Positions 36,621 through 48,299 of a DNA stretch of 64,000 nucleotides are shown here, one piece after another. The position numbers were made by a program, and so were the translations under genes. Position 1 is the first letter of the stretch. Each line of letters begins with the position of its first letter. The stretch comes from Pinus tabuliformis (lineage: Eukaryota; Streptophyta; Pinopsida; Pinales; Pinaceae). The notes under the pieces are model-generated. The model saw only the letters and a program-made list of their open reading frames with translations, searched no databases and was not told the origin of the DNA. The stretch lies in the NCBI GenBank assembly GCA_031772625.1, contig CM062818.1:1278490277-1278554276 (forward strand). The letters run 5' to 3'.

Positions 36621-38438
36621 ATGAAAAATGCCATGGAGTCTACATGGCAAAATGGTTGATGGGGCTTGCGAGGCATAACAAAATGACTAGATCGCATCTA
36701 TGTAGAAGAAACCACAACAAATAACCTTAAGGACCTGCACTCAAGGAACCTCAAAAATAAAATTTCAGATCACTTTCCTATCTTGATGATTTGGACTAGG
36801 CTACAACTTCATAAGGCTCCACCTTTCAAATTCAACCACTCCTAGTTGAAGGAGCCATATTTTATTAAGCTTGTTCACCTATTTTTGCAGAAACCTTCTG
36901 GTGACTCTTCTTCTCGGAATACGAAAAGAAATCATTCTAAGCTAAGAGCACTCAAGGAAAAGGTAAGATATTGGGCTAGGAAAAAAAGCAAGATATGATT
37001 AGAGAGTTAATCATGATCAACAAACACGACCAAATATTTCAAGATATTAGTGACCTGGAATATTTCTCCGTAACTTTCAAGTTTGAAATCCTTAATCTGG
37101 AACTTCGCAAATCCCAAATCTTTCTTCAACGAGCTGAAGAACTGCAACAAAAAAGTCGAAATATGTGCGTTGAAGAAGGGGATAAAAATAACAGATTTTT
37201 CCACAGCCAGATTAATATGTGGTGTAAAAAAAACCCTATTTGGAGTATTGAATCTGAATCTGAACTTTATCTTCACAAAAGGACATTATAGGGTAGGAAA
37301 TGCACTACTTTAGTAATTTATATCATTTTAGGGAACGGGTCCCTTTCATCAAACAAAAGGATATATGTGATCTCTTTCCCAAATTAATGAGAGTGGAGTA
37401 CAACCTTCAAATGGAACACCTTGTCAACAAAGACGATGTCTTCCTCGTACTAAAATAATTATCCAGAGGAAAATGTCGTGGTCGAAATGGAAATTTTCCT
37501 ACCTTTCCATGGCATAATGATTAATGAGCACACTGAGATGGTTGAAGAGTTTAGATTCCTTGGATGGGTCCCTTGTGCAACAAATAAGACTTTTATCTCT
37601 CTCATTTTGAAAGTTTCTAAACCTACCTCTTTTCTAAATTTCCATCCAATATCCTTCTCTAATACCATTTACAAATTGATATTCAAAACCATAGCAAATT
37701 GCCTCAAACCCTTCTTGTCCGAACATATATCTGCTAAACAATTTGGCTTCTTAAAACATCGACAAATTCATGATGCGGTAGCTATCACATAGGAATATAT
37801 GCACTCCGTCAAGACTAGCCATATGAATCCCTGTCTCATGAAGATTGAACTAACTAAAGATTTTTAATCCATGGATTGGGAACCATTATGGATGATTTTT
37901 CAGAAAATTGGTCGTGGAAACATATTGATTAAATGGATCAAATCATATATAAAGTCTGCCTCTTTTGCCCTCCTGGTCAACGATTTCCCCACAAATTTTT
38001 TTCCGGCCCCCTGAGGTATTATACAGGGTTACGCCAGGTCACCGCTTCTATTTCTTATCATTATTAATGGACTTGGCATAAAATTCTTAGATGCACAATG
38101 ATGTGGGATTTTATCAGTTTGCTAGATTGCAGATCTGGTTCCCCTATCCCATATAATTTTTAATAGTGATCGACTAGATATTGGAAAGTATAAACCCTCT
38201 AAAAGGCCTGAGATCTTTGATATCTTATATGACTTCAGACTTGCCTCGGGTCTCTTCATAAACCACAATAAGACCATTCTAATCTCAAATGAGCCTGAGG
38301 TGCCACGGATTTTGGAGATATCACACATCTTTTATTTAGATATCACTCATTTGGGACGGGTCTCTAAGTATTTGGGGTTATTTCTGAAGCCGAATAGTTA
38401 CCAAAACAAGGGGAGCTGCGACGCAGCGAGTCCCTGCA

Positions 38439-38675
38439 TCAAGTTGACATTTACAGCATTGTACTTTCAGTAGCTAGTCAGAAAGAAAACTGTTGAAAAT
38501 TTAGATGACAAAGAAAATTGCAAGTTGACATTTACAGCATTGTACTTTGCAAAATTTTGAAAAACAATCCATATGCTTAAGTTATATGACAAAAACATAT
38601 AACTAATTATTGTGGTTGCGTAGAAAAACAGTGACAAAAACATATACCTAATTATTGTGGTTGCGTAGAAAAACA
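38439..38675 (+). repeat. Small duplications at the left of the insertion
   Basis: CAAGTTGACATTTACAGC occurs at 38,439 and 38,521. A 45-bp unit starting GACAAAAACATATA is doubled at 38,588 and 38,633. Confidence 0.8.
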
Positions 38676-38686
38676 GGAAAACGAGA

Positions 38687-39574
38687 GCAACAAATAAATG
38701 CAAATTATAAAACCCCAGTTGGACCGATAAATATGGTAAATATAACTTTATAAAATGCGGAGACTTGCATAATTTGAATTAGAGCATAATACAAGAGCAC
38801 GTGTCAATTCATCCAGCATATATATATAAACATATCTTAGCTATATTTTGTTTTTGGAAAATAATTTTTGGTAGCCCGCCATTGAGCTATGACTCAATAC
38901 AAGCAAACTAACAAAACCATAGTATATCGATAAACTCTTCTGGTGGAATGTCTCTGGGTGGTCATTGCAGAGACTGACTTTTATGGTGGCATACTAAAAA
39001 GCTTGTGTCTTTCAAAAAACAGATTCCTGTACAACAAATTGAAAGCTGGCTGGCAAGCTAGCTAGATTATTCATATAGCCCGTACTAATTTGTAAAGTTC
39101 ACATTTTTATGATGGCGTAAGGAAATGAAATCAGATTCCTGTACAGCGAATTGAAAGCTGGCTAGCTAGATAATCATGGAGAGCAGTAATTTATTAAGTT
39201 TACAGGTACATATTCTTTGTTGTACAGCGAATTGAAAGCTGGCTAGCTAGATAATCATGGAGAGCAGTAATTTATTAAGTTTACAGGTACATATTCTTTG
39301 TTTTCCATCTTATCTGACTTTAACGAAATCCATTTTTTTACTGCTTTATTTGACTTGCAGAAGAGACAGGCCAGTATGCAACAAATAAATGCAAATTATA
39401 AAACCCCAGTTGGACCGATAAATATGGTAAATATAACTTTATAAAATGCGGAGACTTGCATAATTTGAATTAGAGCATAATACAAGAGCACGTGTCAATT
39501 CATCCAGCATATATATATATAATCATATCTTAGCTATATTTTAAATTGTTTTTGGAAAATAATTTTTGGTAGCC
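38687..39574 (+). repeat. About 190-bp direct repeat, two copies
   Basis: The sequence at 38,687-38,876 recurs at 39,378-39,574, from GCAACAAATAAATGCAAATT to TTTTTGGTAGCC, with almost no differences apart from a few extra bases. Near identity indicates a recent duplication inside the insertion. Confidence 0.9.
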
Positions 39575-39583
39575 ACAAATGTT

Positions 39584-39869
39584 ACTCGAGGCTGGCATGC
39601 AAACCACCTGCCGGTTCTTCAGTGAAGCTGAGACTCGAGGCTTGCATGCAAACCACCTGCCGGTTCTTCAGCGAGCTCAGCTTCAGCAGGTGGGTTCTAA
39701 TCCAGCTATGGATATTTACCAATGAACTACTGCGACGATCTAAGCACGTGCCCGCCAAAAAAACCACTTTATCGTGATATGCATACGTATTACAAACTTT
39801 ACATATGATTCTATTAAAGAGCGATATGCATACGTATTACAAACTTTGCATATGATTCTATTAAAGAGC
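39584..39869 (+). repeat. Two further small tandem duplications
   Basis: A 49-bp unit starting ACTCGAGGC is doubled at 39,584 and 39,633. A 48-bp unit containing ATGCATACGTATTAC is doubled at about 39,774 and 39,822. Confidence 0.85.
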
Positions 39870-39878
39870 TTTGAAGTA

Positions 39879-40148
39879 TTAGTTGATTTTCCTGCAGTTT
39901 TTTCGGATCTCCCCGTTGTTCCCGGTGAGAGGTTTGATGTTCCCCATCTTCACCATGGCAGCGGCAAAATCATTGAAGAAGGCAACTGGATCGAGGGAGT
40001 AGAAAGAAACCCGATTATCAGTAGAGCCGCCATTGAATAATTGCTGATCCGAGTGGAGCAGTCCATTCTGGAATCGCAGAATGTTGTAGTAGCTGTTGTC
40101 GAAGGCCGTGGGAGTGAGAAGGTCCAAGGGTGCGAGATTGTTCAAACT
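39879..40148 (-). pseudogene. Class III peroxidase, last-exon fragment
   Basis: About 88 codons match the C-terminal end of secreted plant heme peroxidases: [47 protein letters not shown] and the closing [11 protein letters not shown] before a TAA at 39,879-39,881. The frame is intact and family-conserved residues, including the late cysteine, are present. The heme-binding distal and proximal histidine exons are absent, so no active enzyme is encoded. Full proteins are about 320-350 residues. It joins directly to the LRR fragment at about 40,149, with no sign of a natural gene boundary, which fits transposon capture. Confidence 0.85.
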
Positions 40149-40149
40149 T

Positions 40150-40440
40150 GCAATTCGGCAGATTCAACCCTTTGTAACCGTGTAGTATAAAACTCTGTAG
40201 CTTCTTCATGTTCTTGACGTCCTGGGGAAGATCCTCTTCAGAAGCATTTATGGGATAAAACAACTTTAAGTGCCTCATCTCCGACCAGGTTGCCATGATG
40301 CCATCTTTAATTCCTGACCTCCGGTCTATCCATACGGCCAATTCCGTCAGATTTTTGATTGTAAAGTTCACATTCTTATGATGGCGTAAGGAAATGAAAT
40401 CAGATTCCTGTACAGCGAATTGAAAGCTGGCTAGCTAGAT
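40150..40440 (-). pseudogene. LRR domain fragment, likely from an NBS-LRR resistance-type protein
   Basis: On the minus strand the frame reads AVQESDFISLRHHKNVNF, then IKNLTELAVWI, MRHLKLFYPI, EEDLPQDVKNMKKLQSFIL and GLNLPN. The spacing of leucines (L..L..L) and the phrase LP.DV..MKKLQ are typical of LRRs in plant disease-resistance proteins. There is no nucleotide-binding domain. At about 40,149 the sequence changes abruptly into peroxidase. The LRR identity is fairly sure; the source class is inference. Confidence 0.7.
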
Positions 40441-40799
40441 AATCATGGAGAGCAGTAATTTATTAAGTTTACAGGTACATATTCTTTGTTTTCCATCTTA
40501 TCTGACTTTAACGAAATCCATTTTTTTACTGCTTTATTTGACTTGCAGAAGAGACAGGCCAGTGCAACTGTTTCTGTGGTGGCCAACTGACCCAAATGCA
40601 AATAATTGCTGCTCGTAGGCTAGCTACATGTCAGACCCCATGTGGAAGGTACCTTTAGTTTCTCACAGACTAGCATGTCACGGATTTGGTCAGAAATTGA
40701 ATTTTCATTAAGTATAAAAAACAATCGACAATTCCATGCATAATAACAAAATGAATAGGAGTATTGAGTGTTTTTTCTCCTCTGTACTGTGTGACTGTA

Positions 40800-41320
40800 G
40801 CCAGAAATGCAGAATTTCATTAAAGAGAAAACAAATTCTCTCAAGAAGAACCAGACTCAGGCAAAAGCCTGCAAAAAGGAAAACCCAGTTCGGACATTCA
40901 ACGGACCCAATCTTTCCATCTTAAAGTCATCCTTAGAGAAATTCTCTTACCCGGAAGGCGGCTCGGGCGATGAAGCCTGAAAGGGTTGCCCACCCGGTTT
41001 CGTTGCCATAGCGTAGCACCTGCGGCAGAAGAGAACAGCATATTAAAGATGGAATAAGTATTTGAATGAATTTTTGATGAACCACTGTGCAGTAAACACC
41101 AAAAGCACAAGGATGCGCAGGCTTACCGTGACCGCTCTCGGATGGCAGAGTCATAACCCAGCCAGGGAGCCCCTCGACCTGTTGTGGGACCGCGAACTGC
41201 TGAGGAGTAGAGACTCCAGAGGCCTGAAGCAGCCGAGACCAGTCCATAGAACAAATGATGTGATGGAAAGCAGGTACAGGCATTGCAGTAATGCATTCGC
41301 AGGTAAGAAATTTCATGATG
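40800..41320 (-). pseudogene. Possible captured exons of an unrecognised gene
   Basis: On the minus strand an open stretch ends at a good donor CACG|GTAAGC near 41,128. A pyrimidine-rich acceptor TTCTGCCGCAG lies near 41,021, followed by another open stretch ending at CCGG|GTAAGAG near 40,950, and another acceptor TTTTTGCAG lies near 40,868. This donor-acceptor order is what introns would give. The peptides (for example PGWVMTLPSESG and YGNETGWATLSGF) match no family I recognise. Confidence 0.35.
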
Positions 41321-41599
41321 TGAACAGCGACACGATGTGGGCATCAGAACAACCGGATGGATGTGGGCAGGGTTCAGTATCGGGCCGAGATCAATTCAGT
41401 GAATGATACGGCAGAGTTTCACTGAGTTACCGGCAGGTTTCATCGGTCCACAAAATTCCAATGAAAACCGACTACTGGGCACTTCTGATATAGATAGCAG
41501 GGTAACAGTATACCAGAAAACACGTGTACCAGAAGATCCACCACATGTTAACAAACGCTACAGCAACGCTGACATTAGTCAATCTGAAATTGAGAGGCC

Positions 41600-41956
41600 T
41601 TAAGTTCCTATGTTATAAACCTTTCCGCCTCTTTCCGGCTCGAAAAAAGGCCAAATAATGCTAGCATTAATACGAAACCGTTAACGGTCAGGGATAATCA
41701 AACTGCGCGTAAATGGCAAGTTAACCTATGTTCGGGCCTCTTCCGCCTCGGGAAGAGGCCAAATAAGATGGAAAACGTTAAGGGGCGAATCCGACTTTGG
41801 TTACCGAATTCCAGACTGAATCCGACTTTGGTTACCGAATTCCAGACTTTAGTATAACCGCAGTATAACAGGGACTAATAGCTCTAAAGTAATGCTAAGT
41901 CCACTTGAATCGATTACAATAGTCCCTGCCTATTGCCAGATGGCAGGGACTAATAA
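41600..41956 (+). repeat. Right end of the insertion: small repeats and subterminal palindrome
   Basis: A 29-bp unit with CCGACTTTGGTTACCGAATT is doubled at about 41,788-41,847. CAGGGACTAATA occurs at 41,869 and again at 41,944. The latter forms a perfect 11-bp inverted repeat with TAGTCCCTGCC at 41,920, separated by 11 bases. A CTTCCGCCTCG-like word with GGCCAAATAA recurs at about 41,630 and 41,745. Confidence 0.75.
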
Positions 41957-42869
41957 GGATCGGGCTTGGCTACTAAATAAAACTGACACGCATCTTAATC
42001 AGTGGACTCATAAATAGATAACTCTAGGAGGATGTTGTATCCTCATAAAATCATCTCTCACAACATTCCATTTTTCTAGATGCATATATACAAAATTCCA
42101 ATGGGTGTAGTCTACAAAATCAACTCCATGGTTTCACTTTTTTCTATGGGCACGAAAACAAAAAGACCGTAGATTCCATATTTCTTGTCTGGAGATGCTC
42201 AATCTACTAGTCACTCTTCGCACTTGGGGCCTAGAAGGCTTGGCTTCTTTCAATATGGCACTAATCCTAAACAAAATTTGGAGGTTGTTTGTAGTAAAGG
42301 TCTTTAGCATCATATCGTCAGGGGAAAAATATTTTAAGAAAAGGGATCTTATTTGTTGGTTGTGTGATTGTACTGTACATCACCCAAACATCTCACAATC
42401 ATGACGTAGTATTCTCATGACCAAACATTGGTTTTTTTGGGAACCTTAGATGGGATGTTGGAATGAAATATATTCCGCAAATTGGCTTGGATTGATTGCC
42501 AGGTATCACTGGCACTCATTTACTATCTCTTGCTCTCATTAATTTTCTCCATAATCAGGGAACTTTTATGATCAAATATATTGTAAACGCTACTATTCCT
42601 TTGCCTTTCTATACCCATTGCAAAGATTCAAACGACATATCTTTTGATTCCAGAATGGCTCATTCTACAGCCTAGTATGATGCATAACCTTGTCTGTTCA
42701 TCATCAAAGTTGAATTTTTTCTCATTTCAGCCAAAATAAATTTAAAAAAATCTAAAAAAAAGGCTATACAAAAGATTTAAATAATGTCTTCTCATACAAA
42801 AAAAAACACAGGTGAAGAATTGGATCCATCTCGGCTCATGCTAGATTTGTATTCAAGATGGATCTATGT

Positions 42870-45800
42870 TGAAGATGATTAAAGAGTTAACTATGATGAA
42901 TAAATAAGTCCAATTATTAGAGGATATTAGTTACCTGGAATATTTCTCTGAAACTTCCAAGCCTCAAATCCTTAATCTGGAACCTTACAAATCCCAAATC
43001 TTGCTTTTATGGGATAAAGAACTGCACCAAAAAAGTTGAAATATGCGGGTTGAAGTAGGGGATAAAAATAACATATTTTTCCACGACCAGGTTAATATGT
43101 GGCATAAAAAAAACTCTATTTGGAGTATTCAATCTGAATATGGAGAAACTTCATCTTCACGAAAGGACATTATAAGGGAGGAAATGAACTACTTTAGTAA
43201 TTTATATCATTCTAGGGAACACGTCCCTTTCAGTAAACAAATGGATATATGTGATATATTCCCAAAATTAATAAGAGTGGAGGAAAATCTTTATATCGAA
43301 CACCTTGTCACCAAAGACTAAGTCTCCTCGTACTAAAATAACTAGCTAGAGGAAAAATTCGTGGTTCAGATGGACGGAACATGGAACTTTCCTTACATTT
43401 CCAGGACATAATGATTGATGAGCTCTCTTATATGGTTGAAGAGTCCATATGCCTTGGATGGGTCTCCGGTGCAACCAATGTGACTTTTATCTCTCTCATT
43501 CTTAAAGTTTATAAACCTACCTCTTTTCTATATTTCCAACCCATATCCTTCTGTAATACCATTTAAAAATTGATATTCAAAACCATAGAAGATTCCCTCA
43601 GACCATTCTTGTCCAAACATATATCTGTTGAAAAAATTGGCTTCTTAAAACATCGACAGATTCATGGTGTGGTAGCTATCGCATAGGAATTTATGCACTC
43701 CATGAAGACTAGCCATATGAATGCCTGTCTCATGAAGATTGAACTAACTAAAGCTTTTTAATTCGTGGATTCAGAACTTTTATGAGTGTTTCTACAAAAA
43801 AAAATGGTCTTGGAAACATATTAATTAAATGGATCAAATCGTATATAAAGTCTTCCTCTTTTGCCATCCTGGTCAAAAATTTACCCACATTTATTTTCGT
43901 CCTCCAGAGGTCTTCGACAGGGCTACACCATGTCACTACTTCTGTTTCTTATCATTATCGATGGCCTCAGCAGAAAATTCTTAGATGCATGATCATATGG
44001 GATTTTATTAGGTTGCTGAATTGCAAATCTGGTTCCCCTATCCCATCTAATTTTTATTGATGATCTGTTAGAGGTTGGAAAGTATGAACCCTGAGAACGG
44101 AAAGCGATCTTTGATATATTATATGACTTCACACTTGCCTCGGGTCTCTTCATAAACCATAATAAGACCATTCTGATCTCAAATGAGATGAGGTGCCACA
44201 TATTTTTGAGATAGCGCACATCTTTTATGTAGAGGTCACTCACTTGGGAAGGAGATTTAAGTATTTGGGGTTCTTTCTGCAGCTGAATGGTTACACAAAA
44301 AAGGATTGGGCTTGGTTGCTGAATAAAATTGACAAGCATCTTAATCACTGGACTCATAAAAGGATAACTTTGGGACTACGCGTATCCTCATAAAATCAGT
44401 TCTCCACAACATTCTAATTTTCTAGATACATATTTACAAAATTCGAATGGGTGTAGTTTGCAAAATCAACTCCATGGTTTCACTTGTTCTGTGGGCGGGA
44501 AAATAAAAAGACAGTACATTCCATCTCGCTTGTGTGGAGATGCTCAATCTACCAGTCACTCTTGGCGCTTGGGACCTAAAAGACTTGCCTTCCTTCAATA
44601 TGACACTAATCCTAAACAAAATTCAGAGTTGTTTGTAGTAATGGAATTTGGAATCATATCATCAGGGAAAAATACTTAAAGTATAGGGATCTTATTTTTT
44701 GGCTGGTTATGGTGCTCCGCATCCCCCAAACATCTCACAATCACGACATATTATTCTCATAACCAAACGCTGGTTTTTTGGGAACCTCAGATGGGATGTT
44801 GGCTCGAAATCTATTCCTGAAATTGGCTTGGATTTTCTGTCAAGTAGCACTGACACTCACTTATTGTCTCCTACTCTCATTAATTTTCTGCATAATCAAG
44901 GCATTTTTGTGATCAAATATATTGTAAGCGCTACTCTTCCATCGCCTTTCTATACTCATTGGAAAGATTCAAATGAGCTTGAGATGCCAAATCTTTTGAT
45001 TCCAGAATGGAAATCTTATATATCCAATCTAAAACTCGTCGGGATAATCCTCTCTCTAAAAGAGGACAAATTGATATGGTTTAGAGGTACTCAACAAGGA
45101 AAGGTTATTATCAAGGAGTCATATTAGTTAATCTTCCATCCCTCTACAAATTTTTAGACTTTCCCTTGGCTGACCTGCACATGGAAATGGAATTTCCCTC
45201 TTAAAATTAAATTCTTTTCTTGACCGGTAGTTCATAACCAAATTCTTACTTGGGAAATCCTGTGCAAAATGGGCTTTCAGGGCCTCGATATATATGGCCA
45301 TTTTCTATCCTATGGAGATAACATCAAGCATCTATTCATCCACTACCCTTTTTCCACATCAGTTTGGACTTCAATGCTACACCTGTTAATCTCCCCTATA
45401 GATTCAGACTGCTCTCACATTGTCTCTTAACTAGGTAGATGGACAAGGGAACCTAAACCCCATCAGTCTTGGTATTCTTCATCATTTATGGTATTTTGAG
45501 GTCAAGTAATTCCCATATTTTTTAACAAGTGAGACTGAACATTTGGTGGACCAGCTGCAATATCATTTCATATTATTGGGATTTTTCATTAACCTTTCCT
45601 TCTGATCCTAAATTCCCTCCTCCTCGTGACATTTGGTAATCTTTCCCGGTATGTTTTTTTGATGGTGCCTCATCTTTTGCTCTCTATGGAGGCGGCGTGG
45701 CCATTCACTTAGGTCCAACGCACTCCTACAGATTTCATTGGCACTATGGCTTTGGTTCCAACACTTGTGTTGAGTTACTCACTCTTTCGGGGGTCCTTCA

Positions 45801-46448
45801 TTGTGCTACCAGGCTTCGCTTCAGGGATTTCATTTTCGTTGGATATTCCAAGTCCATCATTGATTGGGGAAATTTGAGAGCCTCTCTAAATTCCCCTTCT
45901 CTCGAGCCTTCAAAACTTAGAATTAGGGCCCTGATCTTTAAATTCCCCAACATTTCTATCTCCCACATCTATCGAATTCAAAACAACAAAGTATATCATC
46001 TCTCTGAGGTTGGTTGCTCTTCAACGGCTGACTCCATATCCTTTCAATATTTTTATAATGATATCCTTCTAGGGCATGGACATATTGTGAGAGGTCTGTC
46101 ATCTTCATGTCTGGCCTCTCTATTTCCTAGCTTTCAGTTTGTTTTGATTTTTTGATGTAATTTTCTGATTTTTTGATGTAATTTTCATCTCTGTTTGCAG
46201 GGCTCTCCGCTTCTACATAGCCCTCAGTCTTCTTATTGTTTGGATGATTCATTTCCACATCTTTGTATGCCTTTTTGAAGTGATCTCATAGTGGTTGCAT
46301 TTTTTATTTAGTTGATACGCACTAAGTCACAGCCCAGGTTTCATGTGGTCTGACTGTTTTTTGTAGTCAAGTTCGTCTACATGAGATATTTGGAAATAAA
46401 TGCTCTTTCTTTTCCTTTTTAATAGAAAGTGTTTATTTTATTTGAAAA
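42870..46448 (+). mobile_element. L1-type LINE copy 2, 5'-truncated
   Basis: The copy starts within ORF2 (KELTMMNK near 42,880, then the EVGDKNNIFFHDQVN linker near 43,050). It runs through a degraded reverse transcriptase (about 43,330-44,400) and zinc-knuckle/linker region to an RNase H domain (about 45,650-46,000). It ends with a 3' untranslated region and a short A-run at 46,440-46,448. Order and RNase H mark the plant L1 type, unlike the LINE at 9,271. Stops and frameshifts are many. It lies 200 bp downstream of copy 1 in the same orientation, so either two insertions or a tandem duplication followed by decay. Confidence 0.85.
45650..46155 (+). pseudogene. L1 RNase H domain remnant
   Basis: An open frame of about 150 codons from near 45,697 follows the motif FFDGASSFALYGGG, whose Asp is the first catalytic residue. 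Glu is present in CVELLTL. The third position reads VGYSKSII where the family has an Asp in place of Tyr, so one catalytic residue is lost. The end VYHLSEVG fits the usual closing helix. The enzyme would remove element RNA from RNA-DNA hybrids. It is not active here. Confidence 0.75.
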
Positions 46449-48299
46449 AAATCTCTTATGAGAATTTTATTAGTTGGACTTTAACATTTAACTTTATAAA
46501 AATCACACGTCATTTTCACAATTGGTCTTCACCAGTGATTAATGGTATGTCACTTCGTATGCATTTTTTTCCCTTCACATATATTATAATAGATATGGTT
46601 GAATCAATGGTTCTCGGTAGATATAATCCTCCACCTAGATATGGTTGAATCCTCCACCTTCCCTTAAGTAGTTAGTCTTCATTTTCTTGAGAATTTGCTT
46701 CTTTAATTGGTAGAAGAAATTAAAAGACATATGCTACATTTTCAGTTACTTGAGCCTTACATTGATTCATTTTCAACTCCTTGGGCCATTTGTAATTTAT
46801 GAATGCAATGTGTTTGATATTTTCCGATGGTTTAGGAAATAAAGGAGGACACAATCTTCTCTAAAATTAACTTTATTTTGTTACCTTTATTGTAACTCTT
46901 CTTAGAAATTTCTTTAAGTGTCTTCATTTGTATTTTTTATAATTTTTATTATTGGAAATTAATTTGTTTTATGTATTTATTAAAAATATAGAAAACTTAC
47001 AATAATTAAATTAAATGACAATAAACACATAAACTAAATGACAATAAACACATAAACCAATAATTGGAGTTCAAAGCTTATTGTGTTTGTTAAAAAAATT
47101 TATCGTCATTTTTATTAATTTGTTTTCATCCAATCCAATTACATATCTAATAAACTATTTAATTTTGAAGTGGCATTGAAATTCACTTCCAAGATGTGAA
47201 TAAATGATTTTGTATATAATTAGCTAACATTTATATCTTAACCTTGGGAGGCAGGAGCGAGAGGGCCCTTATAAAACCCAATGCAAAAGTAGTTACTAAA
47301 TTCACACGAGTTTTAGAATCTACAAGTAAAAATATGACGAAATTCCTTTCACTATGGAAAGGATTGGAGGTAGACATAAAATACAAAATTCAGAGACTCT
47401 ATTTTTAGAGCCTCAATGATCATCATCTAACAAATAATCATCTAACAAATAATGATAATGATGATAATGAAGGATGAGGATCTAATGAGCTTTTCATCTC
47501 TTCCTCTTAATCTAAGAGTGCTTAGTTCTACTTCCCAATTTGAAAAGTTAGAATTTTCTTATATTCTTAGACATTTGAATACCAAAGAAGACAAGCTTAC
47601 CAAAAAATATTCTACCATGGAGCAAGGTACACTCGAAATGGACAATATAAATATTTCGATTCTCAATTCCATAGTGTGTATGAATGTCACAAGTATTGAA
47701 AGGGTGGTTAGGGGCTCCTTCGCTCCTAATGTGTATAGCCACGAACTTTGAATATACTTCTTTCAAAGGAGTAGAGACACGATGAAGTCCATTCTCATTG
47801 TAGTGGAGGGTACGTGGCATGTTCTCATAGCTCTTTTTGGCAAGGGGGCTAAATATTTGAGAACTAATCACCGACGATTTTCATATCTCCGACCTTTTTA
47901 CTCTTTATCTTGGCTTATTAAATGGAACCTTAAGTGGATGGCCTCTATAATGGCCTCGATAAAGTGGTGTATTTTCTAGTTATGCTCGCACTCGTGGGAC
48001 CTGTTCTGGTTGTCCTCAATTTCTATGTTAAGACCCTGGATTGGAAAAACGAATTTATGGTAATCGAGCGATGCCATCCAATTCTTATCATTCCTACGTG
48101 TGTCCAATCTCTAGATTAAGGAGACAAATATTCAAGTGATGCTCAACTCGCGCGTTTGCAGGGACATCGCATATATAAGGAGTTTCTAGCTTCTCCACAA
48201 CGCAAATGAAATCCTGGTTCATGTTTTCTTAGTTGGAGGATCCTCCTTCAATTACAATCATTGTAATTAGATACTCAACTTTGATTCCGTAATGGCCAA
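46449..48299. other. AT-rich then mixed sequence, no gene recognised
   Basis: The part at 46,449-47,240 is AT-rich, with a doubled TAAATGACAATAAACACA at 47,010-47,050. The part at 47,240-48,300 has more balanced composition and short open frames on both strands that I cannot assign. It may belong to the coding-like segment that follows. Confidence 0.35.

Larger units (their letters stand above)
39091..40565 (+). repeat. About 200-bp direct repeat, two copies, one internally doubled
   Basis: The sequence at 39,091-39,375 matches 40,360-40,565, from TGTAAAGTTCACAT to GAAGAGACAGGCCAGT. The left copy has an 81-bp part doubled in tandem (starts TGTACAGCG at 39,140 and 39,221). A degenerate partial lies at 39,021-39,075. 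The right copy overlaps the LRR fragment, so this repeat includes part of a captured exon. Confidence 0.9.
38413..41956 (-). mobile_element. 3.54-kb gene-capturing insertion, Helitron-like candidate
   Basis: It interrupts L1 copy 1; the uninterrupted site can be read in copy 2 near 44,300. It carries fragments of two unrelated host genes (LRR and peroxidase, minus strand) and possible exons of a third. There is no transposase. The left end has the hairpin GCTGCG-A-CGCAGC (38,415-38,427) followed by AGTCCCTGC. The right end has TAGTCCCTGCC and its inverted partner GGCAGGGACTA (41,920-41,952), so AGTCCCTGC is also an imperfect terminal inverted repeat. Read on the minus strand, the right end is A|TC, as at Helitron 5' ends, and the left end has a GC-rich hairpin close to the edge, as at Helitron 3' ends, but the usual CTRR ending is not seen. 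Target duplication is at most AAGG. A non-autonomous TIR transposon is the alternative. Confidence 0.6.
36650..42665 (+). mobile_element. L1-type LINE copy 1, split by a later insertion
   Basis: The copy is 5'-truncated. Its first recognisable coding is the end of the endonuclease (ISDHFPIL near 36,770), followed by KSRNMCVEEGDKNNRFFHSQ (about 37,155-37,205), the linker typical of plant L1 ORF2, and a degraded reverse transcriptase to 38,411. The next stretch of the same ORF2 resumes at about 41,957, as shown by colinearity with copy 2 (44,300 onward). The 3.54 kb between is foreign. Copy 1 ends near 42,665 without its RNase H or a tail. Many stops and frameshifts make it non-functional. Confidence 0.8.

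Noticed and set aside
41062-41406. 114-codon plus-strand frame within the insertion
   Set aside because: It lies opposite the possible minus-strand exons with good donor and acceptor sites, and shows no known motif.
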